Below are positions 18,052 through 26,995 of a DNA stretch of 64,000 nt, in pieces (the stretch's first letter is position 1; each line of letters starts with the position of its first letter). The notes beneath the pieces were generated by a model. The model worked only from the letters and a program-made list of their open reading frames with translations, was not told where the DNA came from and searched no databases. A program made the translations under genes and the position numbers. Source of the stretch: Gordonia amarae NBRC 15530 (GTDB lineage: Bacteria > Actinomycetota > Actinomycetes > Mycobacteriales > Mycobacteriaceae); contig NZ_BAED01000019.1 of assembly GCF_000241345.1 (NCBI RefSeq), positions 1 to 64,000 on the forward strand. The letters are read 5' to 3'.

Positions 18052-18938
18052 GTGATCATCGAAACCCACCACCTCACCCGTGAGTTCACCGTGCGCGACG
18101 GCCTGCGCCGGCGCACGATCACCGCGGTCGACGGCCTCGACCTGACCGTCGCCGAGGGGGAGGCCGTCGGATACATCGGCGCCAACGGTGCCGGCAAGTC
18201 GACGACCATCAAGATGCTCGTCGGTATCCTCGTGCCCACCTCCGGCACGGTCACCACCTGTGGGCTGCGGCCGCTGAAGGACCGGCGCGCCCTCACCCGC
18301 GAGGTGGGTGTGGTGTTCGGGCAACGATCCCAACTGTGGTGGGATCTGCCGGTCCGCGAATCCTTCGACATCCTCGGCGCCATCCACCACGTTCCCGGCC
18401 CGGTGTTGCGTACGCGGCGGGACGAGCTCACCGAGCAGCTTGAGATGGCCGACTTCCTGACCACCCCGGCCTGGTGATTCTCGACGAACCGACGATCGGC
18501 CTGGACGTGCTGTCCAAGCAGCGGCTGCGGGAGTTCCTCATCGCCGAACGACGCGAACGCGGCACCACACTGCTGCTCACCACACATGACATGGGCGACA
18601 TCGAGCGCCTGTGCGAGCGGGTGCTGGTGGTCGATCACGGCAGACTCGCCTACGACGGAACTCTCGGCGGTCTGTCGACGGCGGTCGGTGCCGAACGTGT
18701 CCTCACCGTCGACCTGGACCGCCCCGAGCCGGGGCTGCCCACCCCGCCCGGTACCCGCGCGGTGGGGGTGCAGGCGGGCGGTCTGCGTCACGTGTTCGCC
18801 TTCGACACCACCGGCGTCACCGTCGGAGCGGTCCTGGCCGACATCGCTCGTCATGCCGAGATCCGCGACCTGACGATCGCCGAACCCGACATCGAGGACG
18901 TGGTGCGCCGCCTGTACCGGTCCCACCGCCGGCCCTGA
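18052..18938 (+). pseudogene. ABC exporter ATPase, internal deletion removes the signature motif
   Basis: From the GTG at 18052 the protein reads as a normal DrrA-like ATPase: Walker A GANGAGKSTT, then Q-loop FGQRSQLWWDLPV. After EMADFLTTP it runs out of frame into TGA at 18475-18477. From 18465 another frame continues PGLVILDEPTIGLD (Walker B), H-loop LLLTTHDMGD and a normal C-terminus to 18938. The missing part is the ABC signature region (LSLGQRMR-like) and its helix. I estimate 60-70 nt lost, with a length of 1 modulo 3 to explain the frame change. A protein without the signature motif cannot hydrolyse ATP normally, so the exporter is non-functional unless this is an assembly error. Confidence 0.75.
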
Positions 18939-18940
18939 CC

Positions 18941-18963
18941 GGGTCCCACCGCTGTGCGGACCC
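18941..18963. terminator. Short hairpin between convergent operons
   Basis: GGGTCC (18941-18946) pairs with GGACCC (18958-18963), with an alternative inner CCGC/GCGG pairing. It lies between the converging ABC and PPOX genes. The stem is only 6 bp. Confidence 0.35.
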
Positions 18964-18992
18964 ACGCGTGAGGGCTGACTCGGCCGGGCCTG

Positions 18993-19556
18993 TCAGTGGA
19001 ACCGGAACCGGGTGCAGTCCTCGGGAAACTTCGACCAGGCCATCGCCCGGTGCGGGGTGATCACGCGCAGACCGCCACCGTCGGTGGGGGATTCCCACGA
19101 GGCCGCACCGGGTTGGTAGTCGAGGTCGTGGTACTTGCCGAATGCCTGCGCCAGGCGACTCCCGAACCCGTCGCCGAGGGCGCGGACCGCGACCGAGGTG
19201 CCTTCGACGATCACCACATCGGTGCCGCTTTCGAGGGTGAGGGTGCAGGCCGGGTTGGCTTCCAGATTCCGGGCGTGGACGGTGGTGGGCGCCCCGTCGT
19301 AGAAGAAGCGGTTGTCCACCCACACGCCCCACCGGGGGATGGCGTGCGGGGTGCCGTCCGGACGTACCGAACCCAGCCAGTAGTGCTTCGAGGCCGCGAG
19401 CTTGGCCGCCACCGACTCCCAGCCGAGGGTGACGGTCGCGTTCTCGACGCCGTAGCCGTCGGGCATCGCGGGACGGTCGACGACGGTGGGGACGACCGGC
19501 GCCAGCGCACCGGCGTCGGGGAGTGGATTGTCGGGTGTGGCCGAACGCAGGTTCAT
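18993..19556 (-). CDS. PPOX-family flavin/F420-binding split-barrel protein
   Basis: A 187-residue protein of the pyridoxamine-5'-phosphate-oxidase-like split-barrel superfamily. The core begins at about residue 48 (AAKLAASKHYWLGSVRPDGTPHAIPRWGVWVDNRFFYDGAPTTVHARNLEANP). Such proteins bind FMN, F420 or heme and reduce or oxidise small molecules; the cofactor cannot be decided here. It is the last gene of a leftward three-gene unit in which each stop overlaps the next start by 4 bp (ATGA, 19553-19556), so it is translationally coupled to the unknown 118-residue protein and the resolvase-like regulator upstream. An ATG at residue 31 is an alternative start, but the coupled ATG is favoured. Confidence 0.75.
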   Translation of the reverse strand: MNLRSATPDNPLPDAGALAPVVPTVVDRPAMPDGYGVENATVTLGWESVAAKLAASKHYWLGSVRPDGTPHAIPRWGVWVDNRFFYDGAPTTVHARNLEANPACTLTLESGTDVVIVEGTSVAVRALGDGFGSRLAQAFGKYHDLDYQPGAASWESPTDGGGLRVITPHRAMAWSKFPEDCTRFRFH

Positions 19557-19909
19557 GGTCGGTCAGTATGCGCCCCGGCTACGACAATTCGGTCCCGAAC
19601 CCGGCTCCCGTCCCTCAAACCGGCCGGGAGCGCGGGAACCACCGCCTCCACGGCGTCACCGATCGGGGCCGGCACGCCCTCGAGCGGCCCGCCGCGCAGA
19701 TACCCGAACAACGCCGCCCGATAACCACGGACATGGCTGGCATCGCCGGTGCAGGGCAGCGGCAGTTCCAGGGTCGTCGCCGCGTGATGGCACGCCCACG
19801 GCCCGGGCAGCGATTCGAGATAGTCGACGGCGTCGCCGAAACCCCGGTGAAACTCGTCGAGATCAAGCGCACTGTCAGGGGAGGGGTGGACCACCTCGTG
19901 CGTGTTCAT
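19553..19909 (-). CDS. Unknown 118-residue protein in resolvase-PPOX operon
   Basis: I do not recognise this protein. It is acidic in its first half (DSALDLDEFHRGFGDAVDYLESLPGPW) and has no membrane segment or signal peptide. A conserved-looking middle (GYRAALFGYLRGG) leads into a basic end. It is held between two genes by 4-bp overlaps on both sides (19553-19556 and 19906-19909), which supports it being a real translated gene rather than a chance frame. Context suggests a role with the downstream PPOX protein or the upstream resolvase-like regulator. Confidence 0.6.
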   Translation of the reverse strand: MNTHEVVHPSPDSALDLDEFHRGFGDAVDYLESLPGPWACHHAATTLELPLPCTGDASHVRGYRAALFGYLRGGPLEGVPAPIGDAVEAVVPALPAGLRDGSRVRDRIVVAGAHTDRP

Positions 19910-20583
19910 CGGCCGCCCTCCCGATGCCCAGGTGCCCGGTCCTCTTGGGCGAGCGTCCGGTACAGGGTGGCGCGGCTGACGCCAAGCGACTCGGCGATGG
20001 TCGGCACCGGCTCGCCGAGGGCGCGCCGGCGGCGCGCGATCTCAATCTGTTCGTCGGTGAGGGCGCGGGGCCGCCCGACCGAACCGTCGCGGGTGTCCAC
20101 GCGCGGGTGGGGCACGGTGAAGGCTCGCCGTTCGGGCGGCCGTGGCCGGTCATCACGGGGCGGGTCCTCACGGTGTGGGGCGGCGGACTCGTCGGACAGA
20201 TTCGCCAGCGAGGCGAGCACGCCGACGATCATGCGGCCGGCTGCGTCAGCGGTGTCGAGACCCTCCTGCACCGAACGCAGCCGCAGGCTTCGTCCCAGAA
20301 GCGTGCGAGCGGTCTTCATGACCTCGTCGGGGGTGGCGCCGAGCCTGTCGATGCTCGCGACGACGACGGTGTCACCGGCCCGCGCGTAGTCCAGCAGAGC
20401 CGCCAGCCCGGGCCGGTGCGGGGTGGGGGAGCCGGGGCTGTGGACGTCGCTGTAGATGCGGAACCCGCTGACACCGGCGGCATTGAGCGTGTCGAACTGC
20501 TCGTCGGCCGCGAGCTGTCCTGCGCTTGCCCGTGCGTAGCCGAGCATTTCGCCGGACGGCACAGCGGAATCATCGATTGCCAT
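19906..20583 (-). CDS. Serine-resolvase-like protein with C-terminal HTH, catalytically degenerate
   Basis: A 226-residue protein with the resolvase fold: LGYARASAGQLAADEQ keeps the motif Arg and the nucleophile Ser, TPHRPGL keeps the next Arg, and VVASIDRLGAT keeps Asp-Arg. The arginine that normally follows (DRLGR, Arg71 of gamma-delta resolvase) is Ala, and the ER..I.ERT helix motif is replaced by NLSDESAAPHRE. The C-terminus (GRPRALTDEQIEIAR...TIAESLGVSRATLYRTLA) is a normal resolvase-type HTH. DNA binding is therefore likely, recombination doubtful. The start is taken as the ATG at 20583, 6 nt after a TACGAT box. A longer form from TTG 20601 would run through the operator. It heads a coupled operon with the two genes downstream. 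Confidence 0.75.
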   Translation of the reverse strand: MAIDDSAVPSGEMLGYARASAGQLAADEQFDTLNAAGVSGFRIYSDVHSPGSPTPHRPGLAALLDYARAGDTVVVASIDRLGATPDEVMKTARTLLGRSLRLRSVQEGLDTADAAGRMIVGVLASLANLSDESAAPHREDPPRDDRPRPPERRAFTVPHPRVDTRDGSVGRPRALTDEQIEIARRRRALGEPVPTIAESLGVSRATLYRTLAQEDRAPGHREGGR

Positions 20584-20586
20584 ATC

Positions 20587-20599
20587 GAGATCGTATCTC
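20587..20599. promoter_or_regulatory. Palindrome overlapping the -10 box of the resolvase-like gene
   Basis: GAGAT-CGT-ATCTC (20587-20599) is an inverted repeat. On the minus strand it contains the probable -10 TACGAT, placed 6 nt before the ATG at 20583. A protein bound here would block the promoter, so autorepression is a reasonable inference. Confidence 0.55.
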
Positions 20600-20693
20600 A
20601 AAAGAGTCAGATTGTCGCGTATTGAAATGAAGGAAAGGGAGGTCGGCGACCTGTGGAATCTTTAGTGCATAGTACTTTACCTGGGAAAAGTTA

Positions 20694-20777
20694 CGAGACT
20701 GAAAGTGAGACTGATAATGCGACTGATCTGAGATAAGGAGACACTCGAATAGTGAGAATTTGAGACTTTTTGAGACG
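20694..20777. repeat. 12-bp tandem repeats and TGAGA(C/T) motif cluster
   Basis: Three consecutive 12-bp units, GAGACTGAAAGT, GAGACTGATAAT and GCGACTGATCTG, occupy 20695-20730. Related TGAGAxx words occur at 20706, 20729, 20753, 20761 and 20771. TGAGATA at 20729-20735 is the same 7-mer found on the minus strand in the operator (20600-20594). The pattern suggests multiple binding sites for one protein. Confidence 0.6.
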
Positions 20778-20918
20778 CGAAAGCTCCGGCACCGCAGCAC
20801 CGTACCGGACCCCGATTCTGGACGGGCGCCGGAATCGGGCATTCCACTACCCTGGCAGGGAAGCCCGGGGAACGACCGCACCGGGCACTGCCGCCCCGCG
20901 ACCACCACAGGAGACGTC

Positions 20919-21398
20919 ATGGCCGACCCGGAGTCCGCCGTATCCGGCGAAGTCGCCTCCGGCTCAGCCGACGACAAGGCCGCCGCCCACAAACGTGAAC
21001 GCTTCGCCGGGTTCAGGGCGTGGCGCGCGTCGATCCGCGACCGCCCCCACGCCAACCTGGTCTACCGGTTGAGCGTCGCGGTGGTGGGTGCGGTGGTGCT
21101 CGCCGGCGGGATCGTCGCCATCCCGTACCCGGGACCGGGCTGGCTGATCGTCTTCGCCGGACTCGGGATCCTCGCCTCGGAGTTCGCCTGGGCACACCGC
21201 GCGCTCGTGTTCGGCAAGGGAAAGTACGACGCCTGGTCGGTCTGGTACGGCCGGCAACACTGGTCGGTGCAGGGTGTGTTCGCGCTGGGCACCTGCGCGA
21301 TCGTCCTCGGCTCGCTGTGGGTGATGGGGGTGCTGTACACGGCGGTGGGATGGTTCAACGTCGACGCCGAGTGGCTGGCCAGTCCCGTCTTCGGCTGA
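20919..21398 (+). CDS. TIGR02611-type actinobacterial membrane protein
   Basis: A 159-residue protein with an acidic/polar N-terminus and three or four membrane helices. The segment IPYPGPGWLIVFAGLGILASEFAWAHRALVFGK is the hallmark of the TIGR02611 family of actinobacterial membrane proteins, whose function is unknown. A second hydrophobic pair (GVFALGTCAIVLGSLWVMGVLYTAVGWF) closes the protein. The ATG at 20919 is supported by CAGGAGA about 6 nt upstream. An upstream in-frame start near 20760 would extend the gene through the repeat region and is rejected. Members often lie just upstream of thrS, as here. Confidence 0.8.
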   Translation: MADPESAVSGEVASGSADDKAAAHKRERFAGFRAWRASIRDRPHANLVYRLSVAVVGAVVLAGGIVAIPYPGPGWLIVFAGLGILASEFAWAHRALVFGKGKYDAWSVWYGRQHWSVQGVFALGTCAIVLGSLWVMGVLYTAVGWFNVDAEWLASPVFG

Positions 21399-21528
21399 CC
21401 GATCCCCGATCGGCCCGGGCAATTCACCGCCGCGCCACCACGCCGGGTGAGGACTGACAAGCCCGCAGGGCGGCCACGATACGATCACGGGGTAAACCCG
21501 CCGTTTCCCTGATCGAGGAGAATCCGCC

Positions 21529-23586
21529 GTGCCCGATGATGTTCTGGTGACCAGCCCCGCCACGATCCGTGTGCCAGCTGGGACCACCGCGGGTACCGCG
21601 CTCCGCGAGCACGATCTGCCCAACAAGGGCCCCGAGGCCGTCGTGGTGGTCCGTGACGCGGAGGGCAACCTCAAGGACCTGTCGTGGGCACCCGAGGCCG
21701 ACACCGACGTCGAACCCGTCGCCGCCAACACCGACGACGGCCGTATGGTTATCCGCCACTCGTGCGCGCACGTCCTCGCGCAGGCCGTGCAGGACGTGTT
21801 CCCCGACGCCCGCCTCGGTATCGGCCCGCCCATCACCGACGGCTTCTACTACGACTTCGATGTTGCCGAACCCTTCACCCCCGAGGATCTGGCGACCTTG
21901 GAGAAGAAGATGAAGCAGATCATCAAGTCCGGGCAGCGCTTCTCTCGCCGCGTCTACTCCTCCAAGGACGAGGCCCGCGCCGAACTGGCCGCCGAGCCGT
22001 ACAAGCTCGAACTGATCGACGACAAGGGCGCCGCCGACGACTCGGAGGTCATGGAGGTCGGCGGCGGGGAACTCACCGTCTACGACAATCTCAACCCGCG
22101 CACCGGCGACCGCGAATGGTGCGACCTGTGCCGCGGCCCGCACGTGCCCACCACCAAGTACATCGCCGCGTTCACACTGACCCGCAGCTCGGCCGCCTAC
22201 TGGCGCGGCGACCAGGCGAACGCCGGCCTGCAGCGCGTGTACGGCACCGCCTGGGAATCCAGGGAGGCCCAGGACGCCTACCTCGAGCGCCTCGCCGAGG
22301 CCGAGAAGCGCGACCACCGTCGCCTCGGCACCGAACTGGACCTGTTCAGCTTCCCAGACGAGATCGGCTCCGGTCTGCCCGTCTTCCACCCCAAGGGCGG
22401 CATCATCCGTAAGGAACTCGAGGACTACTCGCGGCTACGGCACGCGCAGGCCGGGTACGAGTTCGTCTACACCCCGCACGCCACCAAGGGCGAACTGTTC
22501 AAACTGTCCGGGCACCTGGACTGGTACGCCGACGGCATGTACCCGCCCATGCAGCTCGACGAGGAACGCGACAGCGACGGCACGCTGCGCCGGCCGGCCA
22601 TCGACTACTACCTCAAGCCGATGAACTGCCCGATGCACAACCTGATCTTCCGCTCCCGCGGCCGGTCCTACCGCGAACTGCCGCTGCGGCTGTTCGAGTT
22701 CGGCACCGTCTACCGGTACGAGAAGTCCGGCGTGGTGCACGGCCTGACCCGGGCCCGTGGCTTCACCCAGGACGACGCCCACATCTACTGCACCCGTGAG
22801 CAGATGGGCGAGGAAGTGCGTTCGCTTCTGCAGTTCGTGCTCGACCTGCTGCGCGACTACGGTCTCGACGACTTCTACCTCGAGCTGTCCACCCGCAACC
22901 CCGACAAGTCGATCGGTTCGGACGAGTCGTGGGAGGAGGCCACCGAGGTACTGCGGGAGGCCGCCTCGAGCTTCGGGCTTGAGCTCGTCGACGACCCCGG
23001 GGGCGCAGCGTTCTACGCACCCAAGATCTCGGTGCAGGCCCGCGACGCGATCGGCCGCACCTGGCAGATGTCGACCATCCAGGTCGACCTGATGCTGCCG
23101 GATCGGTTCGAACTCGACTACACCGGAAGCGACGGCGGCAAACACCGCCCGGTGATGATCCACCGCGCGCTGTTCGGATCCATCGAACGGTTCTTCGGTG
23201 TGCTCACCGAGCACTACGCGGGCGCGTTCCCGGCGTGGCTGTCTCCGGTCCAGGTCGTCGGTATCCCTGTCGCCGAGGCCTTCGTCGACCATCTCGACGG
23301 TGTCATCGAGCAGCTCAAGGCGCGGGGTATCCGCGCCGAGGTCGACTATTCCGATGACCGGATGCAGAAGAAGATCCGCACCCACACCACCGGTAAGGTG
23401 CCGTTCATGCTGCTCGCCGGAGAACGCGACGCCGAGGCGGGTGCGGTCAGCTTCCGGTTCCGCGACGGCACCCAGGTCAACGGTGTGCCCGTCGACAACG
23501 CGGTGACGCTCATCGCCGACTGGGTGTCCGCGCGCCGCAACGAGTCCCCGACAGCGGAGTTGTTCACCGACGGGTCGGCGACATGA
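21529..23586 (+). CDS. thrS: Threonyl-tRNA synthetase
   Basis: A 685-residue class II synthetase that charges tRNA-Thr. An N-terminal TGS domain (residues 1-70) is followed by the editing (SAD) domain with HxxxH in [12 protein letters not shown] and zinc-binding [16 protein letters not shown]. The catalytic core follows (motif 2 [32 protein letters not shown], zinc Cys in KPMNCPMH, motif 3 [13 protein letters not shown]), and then the anticodon-binding domain. The GTG start at 21529 has GAGGAGA about 7 nt upstream. It is the first gene of a tightly packed operon (thrS, HIT, pgsA, patA, pimA) with 4-bp or shorter junctions, the same order as Rv2614c-Rv2610c in M. tuberculosis. Confidence 0.97.
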   Translation: MPDDVLVTSPATIRVPAGTTAGTALREHDLPNKGPEAVVVVRDAEGNLKDLSWAPEADTDVEPVAANTDDGRMVIRHSCAHVLAQAVQDVFPDARLGIGPPITDGFYYDFDVAEPFTPEDLATLEKKMKQIIKSGQRFSRRVYSSKDEARAELAAEPYKLELIDDKGAADDSEVMEVGGGELTVYDNLNPRTGDREWCDLCRGPHVPTTKYIAAFTLTRSSAAYWRGDQANAGLQRVYGTAWESREAQDAYLERLAEAEKRDHRRLGTELDLFSFPDEIGSGLPVFHPKGGIIRKELEDYSRLRHAQAGYEFVYTPHATKGELFKLSGHLDWYADGMYPPMQLDEERDSDGTLRRPAIDYYLKPMNCPMHNLIFRSRGRSYRELPLRLFEFGTVYRYEKSGVVHGLTRARGFTQDDAHIYCTREQMGEEVRSLLQFVLDLLRDYGLDDFYLELSTRNPDKSIGSDESWEEATEVLREAASSFGLELVDDPGGAAFYAPKISVQARDAIGRTWQMSTIQVDLMLPDRFELDYTGSDGGKHRPVMIHRALFGSIERFFGVLTEHYAGAFPAWLSPVQVVGIPVAEAFVDHLDGVIEQLKARGIRAEVDYSDDRMQKKIRTHTTGKVPFMLLAGERDAEAGAVSFRFRDGTQVNGVPVDNAVTLIADWVSARRNESPTAELFTDGSAT

Positions 23587-24170
23587 CCGAGACGCCAGGG
23601 GAGATCCGGCCAGGGGAGATCCGGGATGTGGGCACCGGCGACGTCGACCAGCTGCAGCGGCTGTGGACGCCGCACCGGCTGACCTACATCACCGCCGAAC
23701 CCCGCTCGACCGGCAAGTCCGGTCACCCGTTCCTCGACATCCCGACCATGTCGGACGAGGAGGGCCTGATCCTGGCCCGCGGTGAATCGGTGTACGCGGT
23801 GCTCAACCTGTACCCGTATAACGCCGGGCACACGATGGTGGTGCCGTACCGGCAGGTCGCCAACCTCGAAGACCTGACACCGGCCGAGTCGTCGGAGTTG
23901 ATGACGTTCACCCAGCACACCATCCGCACCATCAAGGCCGTGTCCAACCCGAACGCGTTCAATGTGGGACTGAACCTCGGCTATGCGGCCGGTGGGTCGC
24001 TGGCCGAGCACCTGCACCAGCACATCGTTCCGCGCTGGGTGGGCGATGCCAACTTCATCACCGTCGTCGGCGATGCCAAAGTGATCCCGCAGCTGCTGCG
24101 GGACACCCGCGCGCTGCTGGCCGCCAAGTGGCGTGAACTGTGGCCTGGGTCCGGGGCGGAGACCATCTGA
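23583..24170 (+). CDS. HIT-family hydrolase/phosphorylase (Ap4A phosphorylase-like)
   Basis: A 195-residue histidine-triad protein. The triad [11 protein letters not shown] and the upstream [13 protein letters not shown] loop are intact, as are [24 protein letters not shown]. The M. tuberculosis counterpart, Rv2613c, is a diadenosine tetraphosphate phosphorylase, so Ap4A turnover is the best guess. A location after thrS fits, because aminoacyl-tRNA synthetases make Ap4A. The ATG overlaps the thrS stop by 4 bp (23583-23586), and the stop shares one base with the pgsA start. Confidence 0.88.
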   Translation: MTETPGEIRPGEIRDVGTGDVDQLQRLWTPHRLTYITAEPRSTGKSGHPFLDIPTMSDEEGLILARGESVYAVLNLYPYNAGHTMVVPYRQVANLEDLTPAESSELMTFTQHTIRTIKAVSNPNAFNVGLNLGYAAGGSLAEHLHQHIVPRWVGDANFITVVGDAKVIPQLLRDTRALLAAKWRELWPGSGAETI

Positions 24171-24871
24171 TGCTGAGCATCCTGGGCAGGGCCTCGGTGT
24201 CGAAGGTCACCGCGCCCATCGGCAAGGCGTTGCTGGCCACCGGGCTCACCCCGGACATCATGACCGTCATCGGCACGGTCGCCACCATCGCCGCCGCGCT
24301 GACACTGTTCCCGATGGGCTACCTGTTCGCCGGGACCCTGGTCATCTGGCTGTTCGTCATGTTCGACATGCTCGACGGTGCGATGGCCCGGGCCCGCGGC
24401 GGCGGCACCCGGTTCGGGGCGGTCCTCGACGCCACCTGCGACCGGATCGCCGACGGCGCGATCTTCGCCGGCCTGGCCTGGTGGTGCATGGTGGAGAAGC
24501 CGCACCAGCTGCTGTTCGTGGCCACCCTGATCTGTTTGGTCACCTCGCAGGTCATCTCCTACGCCAAGGCGCGCGCCGAGGCGTCGGGGCTGTACGGCGA
24601 CGGCGGCCTCATCGAACGCCCGGACCGGCTGATCATCGTGCTCGTCGGATCGGGCTTCACCGGCCTCGGTATCTGGTGGGCCGTCCACGTCGCCATGTGG
24701 CTGCTCGCCGCAGGCAGCATCATCACCGTCTTCCAGCGGATGCATTCGATCGCTTCGTCGCCCGGCGCCCGCGACCTGATCCCGATCGCGGCGAAGGCCG
24801 ACACCGAGGACAAGCGCGACGGCGAGGCCAACGGCGACGGCGACGACGCGGCGGGCAGCGACCCGCGATGA
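24170..24871 (+). CDS. pgsA: Phosphatidylinositol phosphate synthase (CDP-alcohol phosphatidyltransferase)
   Basis: A 233-residue membrane enzyme that joins CDP-diacylglycerol to inositol 1-phosphate, the first step toward phosphatidylinositol and PIMs in Mycobacteriales. The CDP-alcohol phosphatidyltransferase motif D..DG..AR........G...D...D is complete: FDMLDGAMARARGGGTRF then GAVLDATCDRIADG. About five further membrane helices follow, and the C-terminal tail is acidic (KADTEDKRDGEANGDGDDA). The start overlaps the HIT gene stop (TGATG), and the stop overlaps patA (ATGA, 24868-24871). Confidence 0.93.
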   Translation: MLSILGRASVSKVTAPIGKALLATGLTPDIMTVIGTVATIAAALTLFPMGYLFAGTLVIWLFVMFDMLDGAMARARGGGTRFGAVLDATCDRIADGAIFAGLAWWCMVEKPHQLLFVATLICLVTSQVISYAKARAEASGLYGDGGLIERPDRLIIVLVGSGFTGLGIWWAVHVAMWLLAAGSIITVFQRMHSIASSPGARDLIPIAAKADTEDKRDGEANGDGDDAAGSDPR

Positions 24872-25791
24872 CCTCGATGTCCGAGCGCCTCACCGACTTC
24901 GGCTACGGCCTGGGCTGGTCGGCGGTCCGCCACGTCCCGGACAGCGTCGGTCGCGGCCTGTTCGACAAGGGCGCCGGGCTGGCCGGACGGCGCGGCGGCG
25001 GACCGGCACAGCTGCGGCGCAACCTGGCCCGCGTCCTCGGCGTCGCGCCGGCCGCGGTGCCCGACGCCACCGTCGAGGCGTCGGTCCGCTCGTACGCCCG
25101 CTACTGGTACGAGGCGTTCCGGCTGCCGTCGATGCCGACGGACGAGGCCGTCCGGTCCGTCACCCTGCCGGAAGAGGACCAGGCGTGGCTCGCCGAGGAC
25201 GTCGGCCGCGGCAAGGGCGTCGTCATCGCCCTGCCGCATTCGGGCAACTGGGACATGGCCGGGGTGTGGCTGGTCGCGCATTACGGGAAGTTCGCCACCG
25301 TCGCCGAACGCCTCAAACCCGAATCCCTGTTCACCCGCTTCGTCGACTACCGCGAATCGCTGGGATTCGAGATCTTCCCGCTGTCCGGCGGTGAACAGCC
25401 CCCGATGACCGTCCTCGCCGAGCGGTTGCGGGCCGGTGGCATCATCTGTCTGCTCGGGGACCGGGACCTCGCCCGACACGGCATCGAGGTCGAGTTCTTC
25501 GGCGAGAAGACCCGGATGCCGGCAGGCCCGGCCCGCCTGGCCATCGAAACCGGTGCGGCGCTGAAGGTGGCGCATCACTGGTTCACCGACGCACCCACCT
25601 CCGAACTGCGCTGCGGGCCGGCGCTCGACACCTCCGGCGGTGTCGAGGCCACCACCCAGCTCCTCGCCGACGCCTACCAGGCCAATATCGCCGCCCACCC
25701 CGTCGACTGGCACATGCTGCAGCCGCTGTGGGAGGCGGACTGGTCCGACGAACGCCGCGCGCGGATCGAGGGAACACCCCAAGATGGCTGA
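24868..25791 (+). CDS. patA: Phosphatidylinositol mannoside acyltransferase
   Basis: A 307-residue member of the lysophospholipid acyltransferase (LpxL/HtrB-like) superfamily. The HX4D catalytic motif is visible in IALPHSGNWDMAGVW, and GGIICLLGDRDLARHGIEVEFFGEKTRMPAGPA matches the substrate-binding part. In mycobacteria (Rv2611c), PatA acylates the mannose of PIM1/PIM2 on the cytoplasmic face of the membrane. The gene is placed between pgsA and pimA, as in M. tuberculosis, so the three consecutive steps (PI synthesis, acylation, mannosylation) are co-expressed. An ATG 9 nt further in (MSERLTDF) is an alternative start. Confidence 0.92.
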   Translation: MTSMSERLTDFGYGLGWSAVRHVPDSVGRGLFDKGAGLAGRRGGGPAQLRRNLARVLGVAPAAVPDATVEASVRSYARYWYEAFRLPSMPTDEAVRSVTLPEEDQAWLAEDVGRGKGVVIALPHSGNWDMAGVWLVAHYGKFATVAERLKPESLFTRFVDYRESLGFEIFPLSGGEQPPMTVLAERLRAGGIICLLGDRDLARHGIEVEFFGEKTRMPAGPARLAIETGAALKVAHHWFTDAPTSELRCGPALDTSGGVEATTQLLADAYQANIAAHPVDWHMLQPLWEADWSDERRARIEGTPQDG

Positions 25792-25827
25792 CATGACAGC
25801 GACAACACCGGAAACTGTGGTCGAGCC

Positions 25828-26952
25828 GTGAAGATCGGCATGATCTGTCCGTACTCCTTCGACGTACCCGGAGGCGTGCAGGCCCACGTGGTGGAGCTGG
25901 CCGAGGTCTTCGGCCGGCGCGGCCACCAGGTCAGCGTGCTCGCCCCGGCCGCCGACAGCACCGTCCTGCCCGACTACGTGGTGTCGGTCGGCCCGGCTCT
26001 GGCCATTCCCTACAACGGGTCGGTGTCCCGGGTGAACTTCAGCCCGAACGGCTACATGCGGCTGCGGCGCTGGATCGCCGAGAACGAGTTCGACGTCCTG
26101 CATGTACATGAACCCAACTCGCCGTCGACGTCGATGCTGGCGCTGATGGTGGCCTCCGGGCCGATCGTGACCACCTTTCACACCGCCACCACCCGATCGT
26201 TGTGGCTGACCGTGTTCCAGGGCATCCTGCGGCCGTACCACGAGCGGATCGCCGGCAAGATCGCCGTATCGGAGCTGGCGCGGCGCTGGCAGATGGAATC
26301 GCTCGGCTCCGACGCGGTAGAAATCCCCAACGGCATCAGTGTGTCGGGTTTCGCCGACGCCGAACCGCTCGACGGCTATCCGTGGGAGGGTGGCTCGATC
26401 CTGTTCCTCGGCCGCTACGACGAACCCCGCAAGGGCGTCGACATTCTCATGCGGGCACTGCCGTCGATCGTCGAACGCTTCCCGAAGGTCCGGGTGCTGG
26501 TGGTCGGCGGCGGCAACGAGCGGGCACTGCGCCGCCGGGCCGGGGCGTTGGCCGATCATCTGGTGTTCCTCGGCCAGGTCGACGACGCCACCAAGGCGCG
26601 GGCGTTGCGGTCGGTGGATGTGTACTGCGCACCCAACCTCGGCGGTGAGAGCTTCGGCATCGTGCTGGTCGAGGCGATGGCCGCCGGCGCCGCGGTCGTC
26701 GCCAGCGATCTCAACGCGTTCCGCCGCGTCCTGGACGACGGCCGGGCCGGCCGGCTGGTCCCCACCGGGTCCGCCGAGGGTCTGGCCACCGCCGTCATCG
26801 ACCTCCTCGGCGACGACGTCTCGCGCGCCGAACTGGTCGCGCGGGCGCAGGCGCGCGCGGCCCGGTACGACTGGTCGCGGGTGGCCGATCAGATCCTGCG
26901 GGTCTACGAAACCGTCACCGTCGGGGCCGGTCCCGTCATCATCTCCGACTGA
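25828..26952 (+). CDS. pimA: Phosphatidylinositol alpha-mannosyltransferase
   Basis: A 374-residue GT4-family (GT-B fold) glycosyltransferase that moves mannose from GDP-mannose to phosphatidylinositol, the committed step of PIM, LM and LAM synthesis. The N-terminal MICPYSFDVPGGVQAHVVELAEVFGRRGH, FHTATTRS and the C-terminal donor site with EX7E in GGESFGIVLVEAMAAG agree with PimA. Length matches mycobacterial PimA. The start is a GTG 36 bp after patA. Confidence 0.95.
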   Translation: MKIGMICPYSFDVPGGVQAHVVELAEVFGRRGHQVSVLAPAADSTVLPDYVVSVGPALAIPYNGSVSRVNFSPNGYMRLRRWIAENEFDVLHVHEPNSPSTSMLALMVASGPIVTTFHTATTRSLWLTVFQGILRPYHERIAGKIAVSELARRWQMESLGSDAVEIPNGISVSGFADAEPLDGYPWEGGSILFLGRYDEPRKGVDILMRALPSIVERFPKVRVLVVGGGNERALRRRAGALADHLVFLGQVDDATKARALRSVDVYCAPNLGGESFGIVLVEAMAAGAAVVASDLNAFRRVLDDGRAGRLVPTGSAEGLATAVIDLLGDDVSRAELVARAQARAARYDWSRVADQILRVYETVTVGAGPVIISD

Positions 26953-26995
26953 CCGCTCCCCGCCAGAAGGCCCCGACCGAAGGATCCGCTGACCC

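Larger units (their letters stand above)
20584..20918. other. AT-rich divergent intergenic region (335 bp)
   Basis: No gene is supported between the resolvase-like gene and the membrane-protein gene on the right. The part from 20584 to about 20780 is clearly richer in A and T than the rest of the window and holds the operator palindrome and a cluster of TGAGAC-type repeats. From about 20790 to 20918 the composition returns to high GC and I see nothing except the AGGAG Shine-Dalgarno sequence of the next gene. Confidence 0.6.

Noticed and set aside
20760-20918. Upstream start for the TIGR02611-type membrane protein
   Set aside because: The 53 added residues are Arg/Pro-rich, start inside the repeat cluster, and lack a ribosome-binding site. 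The ATG at 20919 has CAGGAGA.
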